A stretch of DNA of 59,050 bases from Nitrospirota bacterium (GCA_021783515.1 JAJXTV010000022.1:1-59050); one strand, 5' to 3'. Counted from the stretch's first letter, positions 35,605 through 44,693 are shown. Notes: generated by a model not told the origin, from the sequence alone. Numbers and translations: made by a program.

Positions 35605-36363
35605 ATGGCGAGAATACTAGCGTCCCTTTCCATAATCCTGCTGCTGGTTTCCTGCAGCAAGTGGAAGCCGGTCGAGAAACCGGCCGCCGAGCAGAAGGAG
35701 TCCCCGGTGATCGCCTCGCTGAAAGACTCCGGACTGCCCTGTTTCCGGTGCCACTCGTATGAGAAATTTTCGCTCGATTCGAAGGGTAAATTCTCCCATC
35801 CGAAGCACATGGGGTTCGGGGTCCACTGCAACCAGTGCCACATCATCGTGCCTCACAAGGAGATGGCGCTGAACAAAGACACCTGCAACAACTGTCACAA
35901 CCTGACGACTTTCACCTACGAGGCCGCAGGACTCCCCGTAACGTACCCTCATCGCAATCATGAAAAGAGATACAGCTGCGGGGAATGCCATCCGAAGCTC
36001 TTCCAGATGAAAAAGGGCACCTCGAACATCACGATGGACGAGATGCTCAAGGGAGAAAACTGCGGGAGATGCCATAACGGCAGGATAGCCTTCTCCGCAA
36101 GCGACTGCGCAAAATGCCATAACCTCGCGGCGCTGAAGAAGGATTTCACCTACCCGGCCGGCGACATGAGGCCTGCGGTCTTCAGCCACCAAGTGCATAC
36201 CGCGATGTTCGAATGCAGCAGCTGCCACCTGTCCCTTTTTAAGTACAAGAAGGGCGGCTCCGGCATGAAGATGGACGCCCTCTACCAGGGCAAATTCTGC
36301 GGCAAGTGCCACGACGGCAAGACGGCATTTGCCGCTACCGAATGCCAGCGCTGCCATAAATAA
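35605..36363 (+). CDS. Nine-haem lipoprotein cytochrome c
   Basis: The 252-residue protein has a lipobox (IILLLVSCSK, lipidated Cys 17) and nine CxxCH motifs (CFRCH, CNQCH, CNNCH, CGECH, CGRCH, CAKCH, CSSCH, CGKCH, CQRCH) in c7-like repeats with preceding FSHP/YPH-type distal histidines. It would be anchored in a membrane facing the periplasm and conduct electrons along its haem chain. It is the last gene of the cluster, before a strong terminator. Confidence 0.88.
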   Translation: MARILASLSIILLLVSCSKWKPVEKPAAEQKESPVIASLKDSGLPCFRCHSYEKFSLDSKGKFSHPKHMGFGVHCNQCHIIVPHKEMALNKDTCNNCHNLTTFTYEAAGLPVTYPHRNHEKRYSCGECHPKLFQMKKGTSNITMDEMLKGENCGRCHNGRIAFSASDCAKCHNLAALKKDFTYPAGDMRPAVFSHQVHTAMFECSSCHLSLFKYKKGGSGMKMDALYQGKFCGKCHDGKTAFAATECQRCHK

Positions 36364-36378
36364 GAAGGCACGAGAGAA

Positions 36379-36410
36379 AGAGGGGGCGGCTCACGCCCCC
36401 TCTTTTTTTT
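36379..36410 (+). terminator. Terminator after nine-haem cytochrome gene
   Basis: AGAGGGGGCG and CGCCCCCTCT form a strong stem with a GCTCA loop, followed by a run of eight T. It lies 15 bases after the stop codon. Confidence 0.93.
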
Positions 36411-36573
36411 GCCGATTCCCATGCCGCTACGCCTTGAAAAAAATTCCGCCTCCGACGGTCAATTGATGTATAATTGGTAATCGCGGTTTCTTCCCGCTTA
36501 CGCACTGGCGGGCGCGAAACAGCGGACGGCGTGCAGCCGTCTGAGGGGAATACGACTTCAGGAGAGTAAAGTC

Positions 36574-38007
36574 ATGAATAGTCATCGCACGGCAAGGCGC
36601 ACCAATTCTTTCAGTTCGGCCCTGGTTTCACTCTCGATCGTCTTTGCGGCGTTAATGCTATCGGGATGCAGCGACAGCAGGACATATACGGTCTCGGGGA
36701 CGATCACATCGGGCGGCGCGCCGCTTTCGGGCATTACCGTTAACCTCGCGGACAACAACTCATCTTTCACTGCTACAGCGATAACCGACGCAAGCGGCAA
36801 GTACAGCTTCACAGACATCGCGGGCGGCATATACACGGTAACTCCTTCCAAAACAACCTTCGGCATCTTCACCCCGCCTCTCCGAAGGGCCTATCTCGAC
36901 GGCCTCAGCGCGACCGAATTTAACTTCAGTATAACGAACGCAGGCAGGCTGTCAGGGACGAACCACACCATATTTCTCCGGACCGACGGCACCGTCTGGA
37001 CATGGGGGGATAACAGCAACGGGCAGCTCGGCAACGGATCTACCGCGGACAGCTCCGTACCGGTAAATGTCGCAGTCCTGACCGGGGTAACGGCCGTCTC
37101 TGCAGGCAATACGCACAGCGTCGCGCTCAGGCTCGAAAGCGGAGCCACGACTACCACCGTCTGGACGTGGGGGAACAATGCCAGCGGTCAACTCGGTGAT
37201 GGGACTACAGACCAGCGCACCACGCCGGTGCAGGTGATAAATCTGGACAGCGTCGTGGCAGTTTCAGCAGGCTCGGATCACACCGTTGCACTGAAAAACG
37301 ACGGCACCGTATGGGCCTGGGGCAAAAACGACACCGGACAGCTCGGAAATGGAAGCACCCTTGCGAGCGCCGCCCCGGTACAGGTGACAGGCCTCTCGAA
37401 CATCATCGCCGTCGCGGCGGGCGCCAACTTCACGCTTGCGCTGAAGAACGACGACACCGTATGGGCCTGGGGCAAAAACGACACCGGACAGCTCGGAAAT
37501 GGAAGCACCTCCTCAAGCGCAACTCCTGTGCAGGTGAGCGGGCTCGTCAATGTAGTGGCGATAGGAGCCGGCGACACCCATGGCATCGCTATCAGGAGCG
37601 ACGCGACCACCCTGTCAGTCTGGACCTGGGGGAATAATACTAATGGACAGCTCGGAGTCGGGACGACGACTCAGCACACAACCCCGGTGCAGGTGCCGGA
37701 CCTCAAGGATGTGGCCAGCGTTGCCGCAGGCGCCGATCATACCGTCGCCCTGAAGACAGACGGCACCGTGTTGGCATGGGGCAGCAACGGTAACGGGCAA
37801 CTCGGCAACGGAAGCACGACACAGAGCGACGCACCGGTACAGGCAAGCGGTCTTTCCGGCATCATCGCGGTGGCCGGAGGCTCTCAGTATAGTATGGCGC
37901 TGAAGAACGACAACACAGTCTGGACGTGGGGCAGCAACGGAAACGGGAGGCTCGGAAACGGAACGACGACTGACAGCCTGACGCCGGTTCAGGCGCTGGT
38001 ACCGTAG
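36574..38007 (+). CDS. RCC1-repeat lipoprotein
   Basis: The 477-residue protein has a lipobox (ALMLSGCSDS, lipidated Cys 32), a carboxypeptidase-regulatory-like beta domain (residues about 38-110, VSGTITSGGAPLSGITVNLA) and seven RCC1 repeats (WTWGDNSNGQLGNG and variants), enough for a seven-bladed propeller. Such bacterial RCC1 proteins are extracytoplasmic and usually of unknown binding specificity. Two repeats share a 55-base identical stretch (37305-37359 and 37455-37509), 150 bases apart, so the array has recently expanded or converted. TATAAT at 36469-36474 is a candidate promoter. Confidence 0.88.
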   Translation: MNSHRTARRTNSFSSALVSLSIVFAALMLSGCSDSRTYTVSGTITSGGAPLSGITVNLADNNSSFTATAITDASGKYSFTDIAGGIYTVTPSKTTFGIFTPPLRRAYLDGLSATEFNFSITNAGRLSGTNHTIFLRTDGTVWTWGDNSNGQLGNGSTADSSVPVNVAVLTGVTAVSAGNTHSVALRLESGATTTTVWTWGNNASGQLGDGTTDQRTTPVQVINLDSVVAVSAGSDHTVALKNDGTVWAWGKNDTGQLGNGSTLASAAPVQVTGLSNIIAVAAGANFTLALKNDDTVWAWGKNDTGQLGNGSTSSSATPVQVSGLVNVVAIGAGDTHGIAIRSDATTLSVWTWGNNTNGQLGVGTTTQHTTPVQVPDLKDVASVAAGADHTVALKTDGTVLAWGSNGNGQLGNGSTTQSDAPVQASGLSGIIAVAGGSQYSMALKNDNTVWTWGSNGNGRLGNGTTTDSLTPVQALVP

Positions 38008-38044
38008 GGGGATACTGAAGAAAAAGTGCATGCGGATCCCTGTG

Positions 38045-38130
38045 TGTCTTTCCCGTGGAGACGGGAATCCATTCTTTCAGGGGGGTGGCACCCGCCTTCC
38101 CGGGTATGACAGTTTTTCCGATAGGCAGGG
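38045..38130. repeat. Interspersed palindromic repeat, degenerate
   Basis: The stretch contains CCCGTGGAGACGGG and, after a purine-rich centre, CCCGCCTTCCCGGGTATGACAG. It resembles the widespread short repeat whose spurious translation reads MDSRLRGND; here the minus strand reads MDSRLHGKD. Such repeats occur in many intergenic spaces of Proteobacteria and Nitrospirota. The rest of 38131-38303 shows further weak GC-rich palindromes and no gene. Confidence 0.55.
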
Positions 38131-38303
38131 ATTTTCGGTAGCCTGACGGGAAAGCGTTTATCCTTCAGCACGATAGTATCCCAAGATCCCTGCCGTTAGG
38201 CTTGATCGTAGAGGATGCACTCGGTCGATAGGTGCTGCAACTTGTTGGAAAAGCCTGTCTTCCCGTTGGAGCGGGGCGGAGAGTCCGGTATACCGGAGTG
38301 CAG

Positions 38304-38948
38304 TTACTTCGCCAACTGTCTTAAGTTGTCGCAGGCGGCCTGATTGCCGGCATCGCAGGCCCTGCCGAAGTCTTCCATCGCCTTTCTGGTATAGGCGACA
38401 CCCCGGGACATATAGAAGTTCTTGTCTTTCGGCTTCAGGGAGATCGCCTTGTCGTAATCCCTGATCGCCTCGTCGAACCTTCCGGCATTGGAATAGGCGA
38501 TCCCCCTGTTATGGTAGGCGTCCGCAAAATCAGGCGTGATCGAGATCACCTTCGAATAATCGTCGATCGCGTAGTCGTACCGGCCGAGTTTCAGATAGGC
38601 GAGTGCCCTGTTATTGTAGGCCTGCAAATTTGCGGGGTCCTTGGATATAACCACGCCGAAGTCGGCGACCGCCTCCTCGTATCGGCCCATTTTATAATAG
38701 GCGAGGCCGCGGTTATGATAGGCATCGGTGAACTCCGGATAGAGCGAAATCGCTTCGGTATAAGCCTTTATCGCTTCGTCGTATTCCTGGTTGTTAAAGT
38801 GGGAGTTGCCCCTGTCGAAGTAAAAACCGGGATCAAGTTCAGCCGAAAAGGCGAACCCGGGGATAAGCATCGTCGCCAGCAAAACCAGAACGGGAAGCGT
38901 TCTTCCTGGCTGCCAGATAGCCCCTCTTACTCTTTTCGACCTGCTCAC
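38304..38948 (-). CDS. TPR-repeat protein, exported
   Basis: About 215 residues. A signal peptide-like N-terminus (residues about 1-36, PVLVLLATMLIPGFAFSAEL) is followed by five tetratricopeptide repeats (GLAYYKMGRYEEAVADFGVV and variants) for protein-protein contact. The true start is unclear: GTG at 38948 gives a normal signal peptide but sits against a TATAAT; an ATG at 39029 gives a longer, AT-rich N-terminus. The partner is unknown. Confidence 0.8.
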   Translation of the reverse strand: MSRSKRVRGAIWQPGRTLPVLVLLATMLIPGFAFSAELDPGFYFDRGNSHFNNQEYDEAIKAYTEAISLYPEFTDAYHNRGLAYYKMGRYEEAVADFGVVISKDPANLQAYNNRALAYLKLGRYDYAIDDYSKVISITPDFADAYHNRGIAYSNAGRFDEAIRDYDKAISLKPKDKNFYMSRGVAYTRKAMEDFGRACDAGNQAACDNLRQLAK

Positions 38949-39044
38949 CCGTAAATTATAGCAAAACAATATCGAAAAAATGTTATAATTAAAAACTGCA
39001 GAAAAAACCAATAATCCTGCATTTAGCATTACTTACGGGGTTTT

Positions 39045-39085
39045 TTCATATTTTCTTCAAATTTGTGCTATATAGTATTATCATA
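39045..39085 (+). promoter_or_regulatory. rpoD promoter region
   Basis: TTCAAA (39056-39061) and TATCAT (39079-39084) are 17 bases apart, a plausible sigma-70 promoter. The 17-mer TTCATATTTTCTTCAAA (39045-39061) recurs at 40649-40665 upstream of the small sigma-domain gene. Confidence 0.5.
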
Positions 39086-39163
39086 AAATAGGATGTGCGC
39101 TGTCTCTTTTGAGGGAAAAAGAATGCGGTCGCTGTCGGGCCGGGGAATATGAGGACAAAGAAA

Positions 39164-40588
39164 ATGGATAAAAATGAACTTTTTGAAGAGATAGTCGAGT
39201 TGGGGAAAAAACGGGGTGCCCTGACCTACGACGAGATCAACGAAGCGCTTACGCCTGAGTTCTTTGCCCCCGAGGAAATGGAGGAACTCATTGATCTTCT
39301 GGAAGAAATGGGCATCGAGGTGCTCTCTCCGGAAGAAGCGGGGTCTGCCGTAGAGGAGACCTGGGAAGAAGAGGAAGAGGTTGCCGAGACCGAAAAGACC
39401 GAGGACCTCGTCCAGGCCTACTTCCATTCGATGGGCAATATCACCATCCTGACGCGACAGGAGGAGATAGAGATCGCCAAGAGACTCGATGAGGGCAGAA
39501 AGATCATTAAAAAGACGATCACGGCCATGCCGCTCTATAAGAAAATCGAGTCGCAACTCGAGGCAAAGGAAGAAGAGGAGCCTGAAGACAGGGCCGATAG
39601 GGCGGTCCAGGCGTCATTCGAGATGCTTGACGGCCTCCATGAGCAGTTGGCCGAGGCCGACAGGAAGGTCGCCCGGCGCGGAGGACTGAAGGGGCTGAAA
39701 AAGACCGTTCAGGAGAAGAAGAAAAAAGGGATCAATCCGGCGAAGCTCCAGGAGACGCTGAAGGAGGTCCAGACATTTTACAAAGAAATCGAATCCGGGG
39801 TCGGAATGAAGCTGGATGATCTCCGGGAGTCGATGGAGAAGATAGCAAGGGCCAAGACGCTCTATAGCGAGGCAAAGAACGAGCTAACGACACGGAACCT
39901 CAGGCTGGTGGTGAATATTGCGAAGAATTACATCGGCCGCGGGCTTTCCCTGCTCGACCTCATCCAGGAGGGAAATATCGGCCTGATGAGGGCTGTCGAC
40001 AAATTCAAACATGAGAAGGGCTTCAAGTTCAGCACCTATGCAACGTGGTGGATCCGCCAGGCTATTACACGCGCGCTGATCGATCAGACGAAAACGATAC
40101 GGGTGCCTGTGCATATGGTTGAGTTTTACAATAAAGTGACGAGGACATCCCGGGAGCTGACCCAGGAACTCGGCAGAGAGCCGAGAAACGAGGAGATCGC
40201 CGGTAAAATGGGCGTATCTCCTGCAAAGGTCGAGGAGGTTTTCAGGGCGATACAGGATCCTATTGCGCTTCAGACCAAGGTCGGCGACGAAGACTCGGAA
40301 CTCGAGGATTTTATAAGCGACGAGAACGTCATGTCTCCGTACGAAGACACTGAAAAGATAGAGCTTTCCGAGAAGATGATCCTGCTCCTCAAAACGCTCC
40401 ACCCTAATGAGGAGAAGGTTATCCGGATGAGGTTCGGGATAGGAGTCGAGAGGGACCATACGCTTGAAGAGGTGGGAAAGAGTCTTTCCCTGACTAGAGA
40501 AAGGGTGCGCCAGATAGAGGCAAAGGCGCTCAGGAAACTCAAACACCCCGGAAGACTCAAGGTACTCAAGATACTTACCGCTGCGTAG
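39164..40588 (+). CDS. rpoD: RpoD primary sigma factor
   Basis: About 474 residues. Region 1.1 occupies residues 1-60 ([19 protein letters not shown]). Region 1.2 ([20 protein letters not shown]), a non-conserved linker, region 2 ([20 protein letters not shown] and [17 protein letters not shown]), region 3 and region 4 ([35 protein letters not shown]) follow in order, all typical of a housekeeping sigma-70. ATG 39149 is an alternative start. A separate copy of region 1.1 follows downstream. Confidence 0.95.
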   Translation: MDKNELFEEIVELGKKRGALTYDEINEALTPEFFAPEEMEELIDLLEEMGIEVLSPEEAGSAVEETWEEEEEVAETEKTEDLVQAYFHSMGNITILTRQEEIEIAKRLDEGRKIIKKTITAMPLYKKIESQLEAKEEEEPEDRADRAVQASFEMLDGLHEQLAEADRKVARRGGLKGLKKTVQEKKKKGINPAKLQETLKEVQTFYKEIESGVGMKLDDLRESMEKIARAKTLYSEAKNELTTRNLRLVVNIAKNYIGRGLSLLDLIQEGNIGLMRAVDKFKHEKGFKFSTYATWWIRQAITRALIDQTKTIRVPVHMVEFYNKVTRTSRELTQELGREPRNEEIAGKMGVSPAKVEEVFRAIQDPIALQTKVGDEDSELEDFISDENVMSPYEDTEKIELSEKMILLLKTLHPNEEKVIRMRFGIGVERDHTLEEVGKSLSLTRERVRQIEAKALRKLKHPGRLKVLKILTAA

Positions 40589-40597
40589 GCAAACGAA

Positions 40598-40638
40598 CCC
40601 CTGATGAAATTTATTTAATCCTTCATCAGGGGTTTTTT
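40598..40638 (+). terminator. rpoD terminator
   Basis: CCCCTGATGAA (40598-40608) and TTCATCAGGGG (40622-40632) form a perfect 11-base stem followed by six T (40633-40638). Confidence 0.94.
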
Positions 40639-40716
40639 GCGCCCCATATTCATATTTTCTTCAAAGTATTTCTCTAATGTAGGTCGATCATTCACACTTA
40701 CCAAAAAAGGTGAAGC

Positions 40717-40899
40717 ATGAAAGAACGAGACGTATATGAGGCTATTATCGAAATCGGCAAAAGGCGCGGGTCCGTCACTTTCGACGAGATCAATGACGCG
40801 CTCCCGGCGGAGTTTTTCTCTCTCGAAGAACTCGAAAAGTTCCTGAGGCTTCTTCTGGGGATGGGGGTGAGGCTGAGGCCGAAGGCCGTCAGGGGGTAG
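40717..40899 (+). CDS. Stand-alone sigma-70 region 1.1 protein
   Basis: The 60-residue protein aligns without gaps to the first 60 residues of the neighbouring RpoD: about 25 of the first 50 positions are identical by hand, including RRGSVTFDEINDALPAEFF (residues 16-34) against [19 protein letters not shown]. It ends where region 1.1 ends, with a basic tail (RLRPKAVRG) instead of the acidic linker. AAAAAAGGTGAAGC gives a ribosome site. In sigma-70, region 1.1 masks DNA-binding parts and occupies the RNA polymerase channel, so a free copy could act in trans. Its 3' end overlaps the convergent regulator gene by 11 bases. Confidence 0.8.
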   Translation: MKERDVYEAIIEIGKRRGSVTFDEINDALPAEFFSLEELEKFLRLLLGMGVRLRPKAVRG

Positions 40900-42253
40900 C
40901 GCCGCCGATTCCGAGTTTCTTTATCTTCCGGTAAAGCGTGGCAAGGTCTACGCCGAGCTGCCGCGCCGTCTCTTCCTTGTTCCCGTCGTTCGCCTGGAGC
41001 GTTTCCCTGATGACATTTTCTTCACAGGCGTCGAGCCTGTCCTTCAGGGTCCTCAAGGTTCTCGTACCGTCGTGCGACCTGATCTTCTCGGGGAGCTCGG
41101 AAATCCCTATCGGCCCTGAGCCCGAGAGTACGACCGCCCGTTCGATAACGTTCCTCAGTTCCCTGATATTCCCGGGCCAGGGATAACTCACCAGGGCCGC
41201 CATCGCGTCATCCGAGATGCCTGCCGCCTTCTTATTGTTTTCCCGGCAGCACTTTTCGATAAAATGGCGGGCGAGGACCTCGATGTCCTCCCGCCTCTCC
41301 CTCAGGGGAGGAATCTTCACTTCGATCACGTTCAGCCGGTAGTAGAGGTCCTCGCGGAAAAGCCCCCTTTTGATCTGGTCTTCCAGGTCCTTATTGGTGG
41401 CGGCGACCAGCCTTATATCCACAAACCTCGGCTTCGTCTCACCCAGCGGCAGAACCTCTCCGGTCTCGAGGACCTTCAGCACCTTCGCCTGAAGCCCCAT
41501 CGGCATGTCGCCGATCTCGTCGAGGAAAAGTGTCCCCTGATCGGCCATCGTGATCAGGCCTTTCTTGTCGGAGGCGGCGCCGGTAAAGGCCCCCTTCCGG
41601 TATCCGAAGAGCTCGCTTTCAAGGAGATTTTCCGGAATCGCGGAACAGTTGATCGCGATAAACGGCTTGTCCTTTCTCTGACTGTTGCCGTGGACGATCT
41701 CGGCGACGAGACCCTTCCCGGTGCCGCTTTCGCCGAGGAGGAGGATGTTCGACCTCGTCGGGATCACCTTGCTCAGGATATCGAGCACCTGCGAGATCTG
41801 AGGCGAGACACCGATAAATTCCCGATTGCCGAACTGCTGGCTGAGCTGCTGCCGGAGAACGAGGTTTTCCATCAGGACCTTCCGGTGCTCCAGCAGCCTC
41901 CTTACGGTCATCTTGACGTCCTCATTGATAAAAGGCTTTACAATATAATCGCTCGCCCCCTTCTTCATCGCCTCGACTGCCGACTCGACCGAGGCAAAGG
42001 CGGTCATAATCACCACGATCAGGCCGGGGCTCATCGCAAGAGACCGCTCGAGCACCTGCATGCCGTCGACGCCTTCCATCTTAAGATCGCTGATGACGAG
42101 GTCGAATTCGTCCGATTCGACCTTCTTCAGCGCCTCTTGCCCGCTGTTAGCCGTGACCACCTTGTAGCCCTCCCGGGACAGCAGAAACTCGAGCGCCCTG
42201 CAGATGTCCCGTTCATCGTCTACGACCAGTATCTTCGCCGACTCAACTTTCAT
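40889..42253 (-). CDS. Sigma-54-dependent response regulator (NtrC family)
   Basis: The 454-residue protein has a receiver (VVDDERDICRAL, phospho-Asp in LVISDLKM, Lys in IVKPF), an AAA+ domain with Walker A GESGTGKGLVAE and the sigma-54-contacting GAFTGA (RKGAFTGAASDK), Walker B GTLFLDEIGDM, and a Fis-type helix-turn-helix (ETARQLGVDLATLYRKIKKL). It is coupled by a short overlap to the upstream haem-motif kinase, its likely partner. Targets are unknown. Confidence 0.93.
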   Translation of the reverse strand: MKVESAKILVVDDERDICRALEFLLSREGYKVVTANSGQEALKKVESDEFDLVISDLKMEGVDGMQVLERSLAMSPGLIVVIMTAFASVESAVEAMKKGASDYIVKPFINEDVKMTVRRLLEHRKVLMENLVLRQQLSQQFGNREFIGVSPQISQVLDILSKVIPTRSNILLLGESGTGKGLVAEIVHGNSQRKDKPFIAINCSAIPENLLESELFGYRKGAFTGAASDKKGLITMADQGTLFLDEIGDMPMGLQAKVLKVLETGEVLPLGETKPRFVDIRLVAATNKDLEDQIKRGLFREDLYYRLNVIEVKIPPLRERREDIEVLARHFIEKCCRENNKKAAGISDDAMAALVSYPWPGNIRELRNVIERAVVLSGSGPIGISELPEKIRSHDGTRTLRTLKDRLDACEENVIRETLQANDGNKEETARQLGVDLATLYRKIKKLGIGGATP

Positions 42254-44693
42254 AATACGGCAACCTCACCCTGAATATCGTTCCTCCCCCCGGCCTGTTC
42301 TCGACCAGGATATCTCCCTGATAGCTCTTGACGATATTATAACTGACCGCGAGCCCGAGGCCGGTGCCCTTTTCCTTCGTCGTGAAGAACGGGTCGAAGA
42401 TCTTCTCGAGGTGTTCGGGGGAGATCCCGGAGCCGGAATCCGCCACCGAAATCTCTACGTCGTCGTCGAGCTCCCGCGCGCCGATCTCGAGGGTGCCTCC
42501 GTTCGTCATGGCATCGGCCGCGTTCAGGATGATATTCATCAGCACCTGGATCATCTGCGTCTCGTCGACCCTCACCGGAGGCATCGTGCCGGGGATGTCA
42601 ACGCGCGTCGCGATGCCCTTCATCCGCTTGTCGTACTTCACGAGGTCGAGGGTCATATCGACGAGCGTCCGCGCATCGTGGTGCCTCAGATCGGACATCC
42701 TCGTCTTCGAGAAACTCGACATCTGCCGCACAATGTCGGCGATCCGGTTGATATGCTTGGCCACGGTGTCGAGGCTCTCTTTGGTAAATTCGTCATGGTC
42801 CATCTCCCTCAGGATCTGCACGTAGGAGGAGATGGAGGTGAGCGGGTTCCCGATCTCATGGGCGATCCCGGCCGAGATCCTGGCGAGCGCCGACAGCTTC
42901 TCCGACTGCATCAGCCGGTCCTCCATCTTCTTGATATCGGTGATGTCCTGGATCAGGACAAGCGTCTGCCGGTGGGCATGCGCGACGACAAGGGGCGTCG
43001 AGGTGATCTGGAAATAGCCCTTCTTCTTTCCGTAGTCGTGGTAGACAACCTCCCGGAGCATCTTGTCATCCACGATCGCACGGTGAAAGCCGCCTCCGCC
43101 GAAGATCTTCCCGACGCCGATCCCCTCTGCCGAATCCTCCCCGAGCCACTCCAGCAGCGTCCTGTTGACCCATATGATCTTTTCTTCGTCGTTGTCCAGC
43201 ACGCAGAGCCCTCCCTCGATGGCGCTGACGATGGCGTCGAGCTTCTCCTTCTCTCCCTGCAGCTCGTCCGTTCTGCTGACCACCATCTCCTCGAGCCGGA
43301 GCGCGTAGTCCTGGATCCTGGTCTTCAGGCTCACCTCTTCCGTCACGTCGCTGCTCGAAAGGATGATCCCCGCAACCTCGCCGTGGAGCACGAGGGGGTT
43401 GACGTTGATATTGAGCGAGAGCGTCTGGCCTCCCCGCGGATAGGCGTAGTTGCTCAGCCGGTGGCTCCTGCCCTCCAGGCACTGCTCAAGCACCCTCCGG
43501 AGGGCGCCCGTTTCGCGGTCGGCCGCGCTTATCTCGAAGACGTCGAAGAAGTTCTTCCCGACAATCTCCTCCTTCGCCCGGCCGCAGAGCCGCGCATGGG
43601 CCGAATTGACGGTATGCACGATCATGTCCCTGTCGAGCACCATGATCTTCGACTCGGTATTTTCGAGAAGGTTCTCCAGATAATCCTTCGCCTCTACGAT
43701 CTCCTTTTCGAGGAGCTTCTGAGCCTCGAGATACTTTGTCCTTTCCTCGGCCTTCACCCGCTGCCGGTTCATCGTCACGATCGCAAACGCCCCCGTCACC
43801 GTTGCGATGAAGATCGAGATGACGAGGAGCGAGTGGAGCTTCATGCTCTTGCGTATGCTGAAGGTCACTTCGGAATAGGGGATCGAGACGCAGACGATCC
43901 ACGAAAGGTCGGCCACCTTCACTTTCGAAAACGCGATCAGCTTGTCCTCTCCATACGGGGCGATATAGGAGCTGAATCCGATGTCCCCGCTTTCGAGGAT
44001 CTTCCTCTCGACGTCGAAGGACTTGTGGCAGTCGAAGCAGGACTTGTCCGCCTTGTAGAGGTTCTTGCCGACCATCTTCGGCTGGGTGGGATGATACAAA
44101 AGGGTGCCGTCTCCGGACATCATCCAGGCGTGGCCCCGGATACCTGCCTTGATCGGAGCCAGAAACTTCTTGCTGATCGTGTTAATCGACATCTCCAGGA
44201 CCAGCAGCCCGTTCGGGCCGCCCCGCCCGGCTACAGGGGTGAAAAGCACCAGTTTCCTCTCCTCCGCCAGCCGGTCGAGATAGACGATCTCTCCAACAGG
44301 GACGGCGGAGGAGTTTCTGAACAGCTCGACATCCTCCGGAGCGATCCGTTCTCCACGCGAGCTGTAGACCATCTTCCCCTTTCCGTCGATGATCTTGATC
44401 GCGACATTCGCGTCCTCGCTCAGTTCCACGTATGCGGTATAGACCGCCTCCTGCACGCTCCTGCCGCTCATGCTTCCCTCGCCGAGCAGCCTGGCGAAAG
44501 AGAGGGTTTCGGCATCGATGTGCTGCATGTCGCCTTCGATACCCTTTGCGATTGAGCGGGCGATCAACAGCTGCTGCCGGTTGAACTGCTCGGCCATCTC
44601 GCTCTGATAGCTCTGCTGGAAAAACATGTTGAGTGTAATAATCAGCGAGATGATGAAAAGGACGAGTCCGAAAAGAAATATGTTGGTCTTCAC
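42243..44693 (-). CDS. Sensor histidine kinase with periplasmic CxxCH
   Basis: The 816-residue kinase has a membrane segment (residues 5-23), a large dCache-like periplasmic domain (about 30-285) that contains CFDCH at residues 219-223, a second segment (about 287-306), two PAS domains (about 340-450 and 480-590), HisKA (ISAGIAHEIGNPLTSIS) and HATPase (NAADAMTNGG, DSGSGIS, GTGLGLAVSYNI). The CxxCH lies in the second half of the sensor domain and could bind haem c. It is followed by its response regulator and preceded by a Mut7-C gene; all three overlap. Confidence 0.9.
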   Translation of the reverse strand: MKTNIFLFGLVLFIISLIITLNMFFQQSYQSEMAEQFNRQQLLIARSIAKGIEGDMQHIDAETLSFARLLGEGSMSGRSVQEAVYTAYVELSEDANVAIKIIDGKGKMVYSSRGERIAPEDVELFRNSSAVPVGEIVYLDRLAEERKLVLFTPVAGRGGPNGLLVLEMSINTISKKFLAPIKAGIRGHAWMMSGDGTLLYHPTQPKMVGKNLYKADKSCFDCHKSFDVERKILESGDIGFSSYIAPYGEDKLIAFSKVKVADLSWIVCVSIPYSEVTFSIRKSMKLHSLLVISIFIATVTGAFAIVTMNRQRVKAEERTKYLEAQKLLEKEIVEAKDYLENLLENTESKIMVLDRDMIVHTVNSAHARLCGRAKEEIVGKNFFDVFEISAADRETGALRRVLEQCLEGRSHRLSNYAYPRGGQTLSLNINVNPLVLHGEVAGIILSSSDVTEEVSLKTRIQDYALRLEEMVVSRTDELQGEKEKLDAIVSAIEGGLCVLDNDEEKIIWVNRTLLEWLGEDSAEGIGVGKIFGGGGFHRAIVDDKMLREVVYHDYGKKKGYFQITSTPLVVAHAHRQTLVLIQDITDIKKMEDRLMQSEKLSALARISAGIAHEIGNPLTSISSYVQILREMDHDEFTKESLDTVAKHINRIADIVRQMSSFSKTRMSDLRHHDARTLVDMTLDLVKYDKRMKGIATRVDIPGTMPPVRVDETQMIQVLMNIILNAADAMTNGGTLEIGARELDDDVEISVADSGSGISPEHLEKIFDPFFTTKEKGTGLGLAVSYNIVKSYQGDILVENRPGGGTIFRVRLPYYES

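Noticed and set aside
36485-36573. Possible cyclic-di-GMP riboswitch before the RCC1 gene
   Set aside because: GC-rich hairpins are present, but the conserved GACGCAAAGCC-type core of the GEMM class is absent.
42204-44555. A 783-codon open frame opposite the haem-motif kinase
   Set aside because: The kinase has all expected domains; the opposite translation has none.
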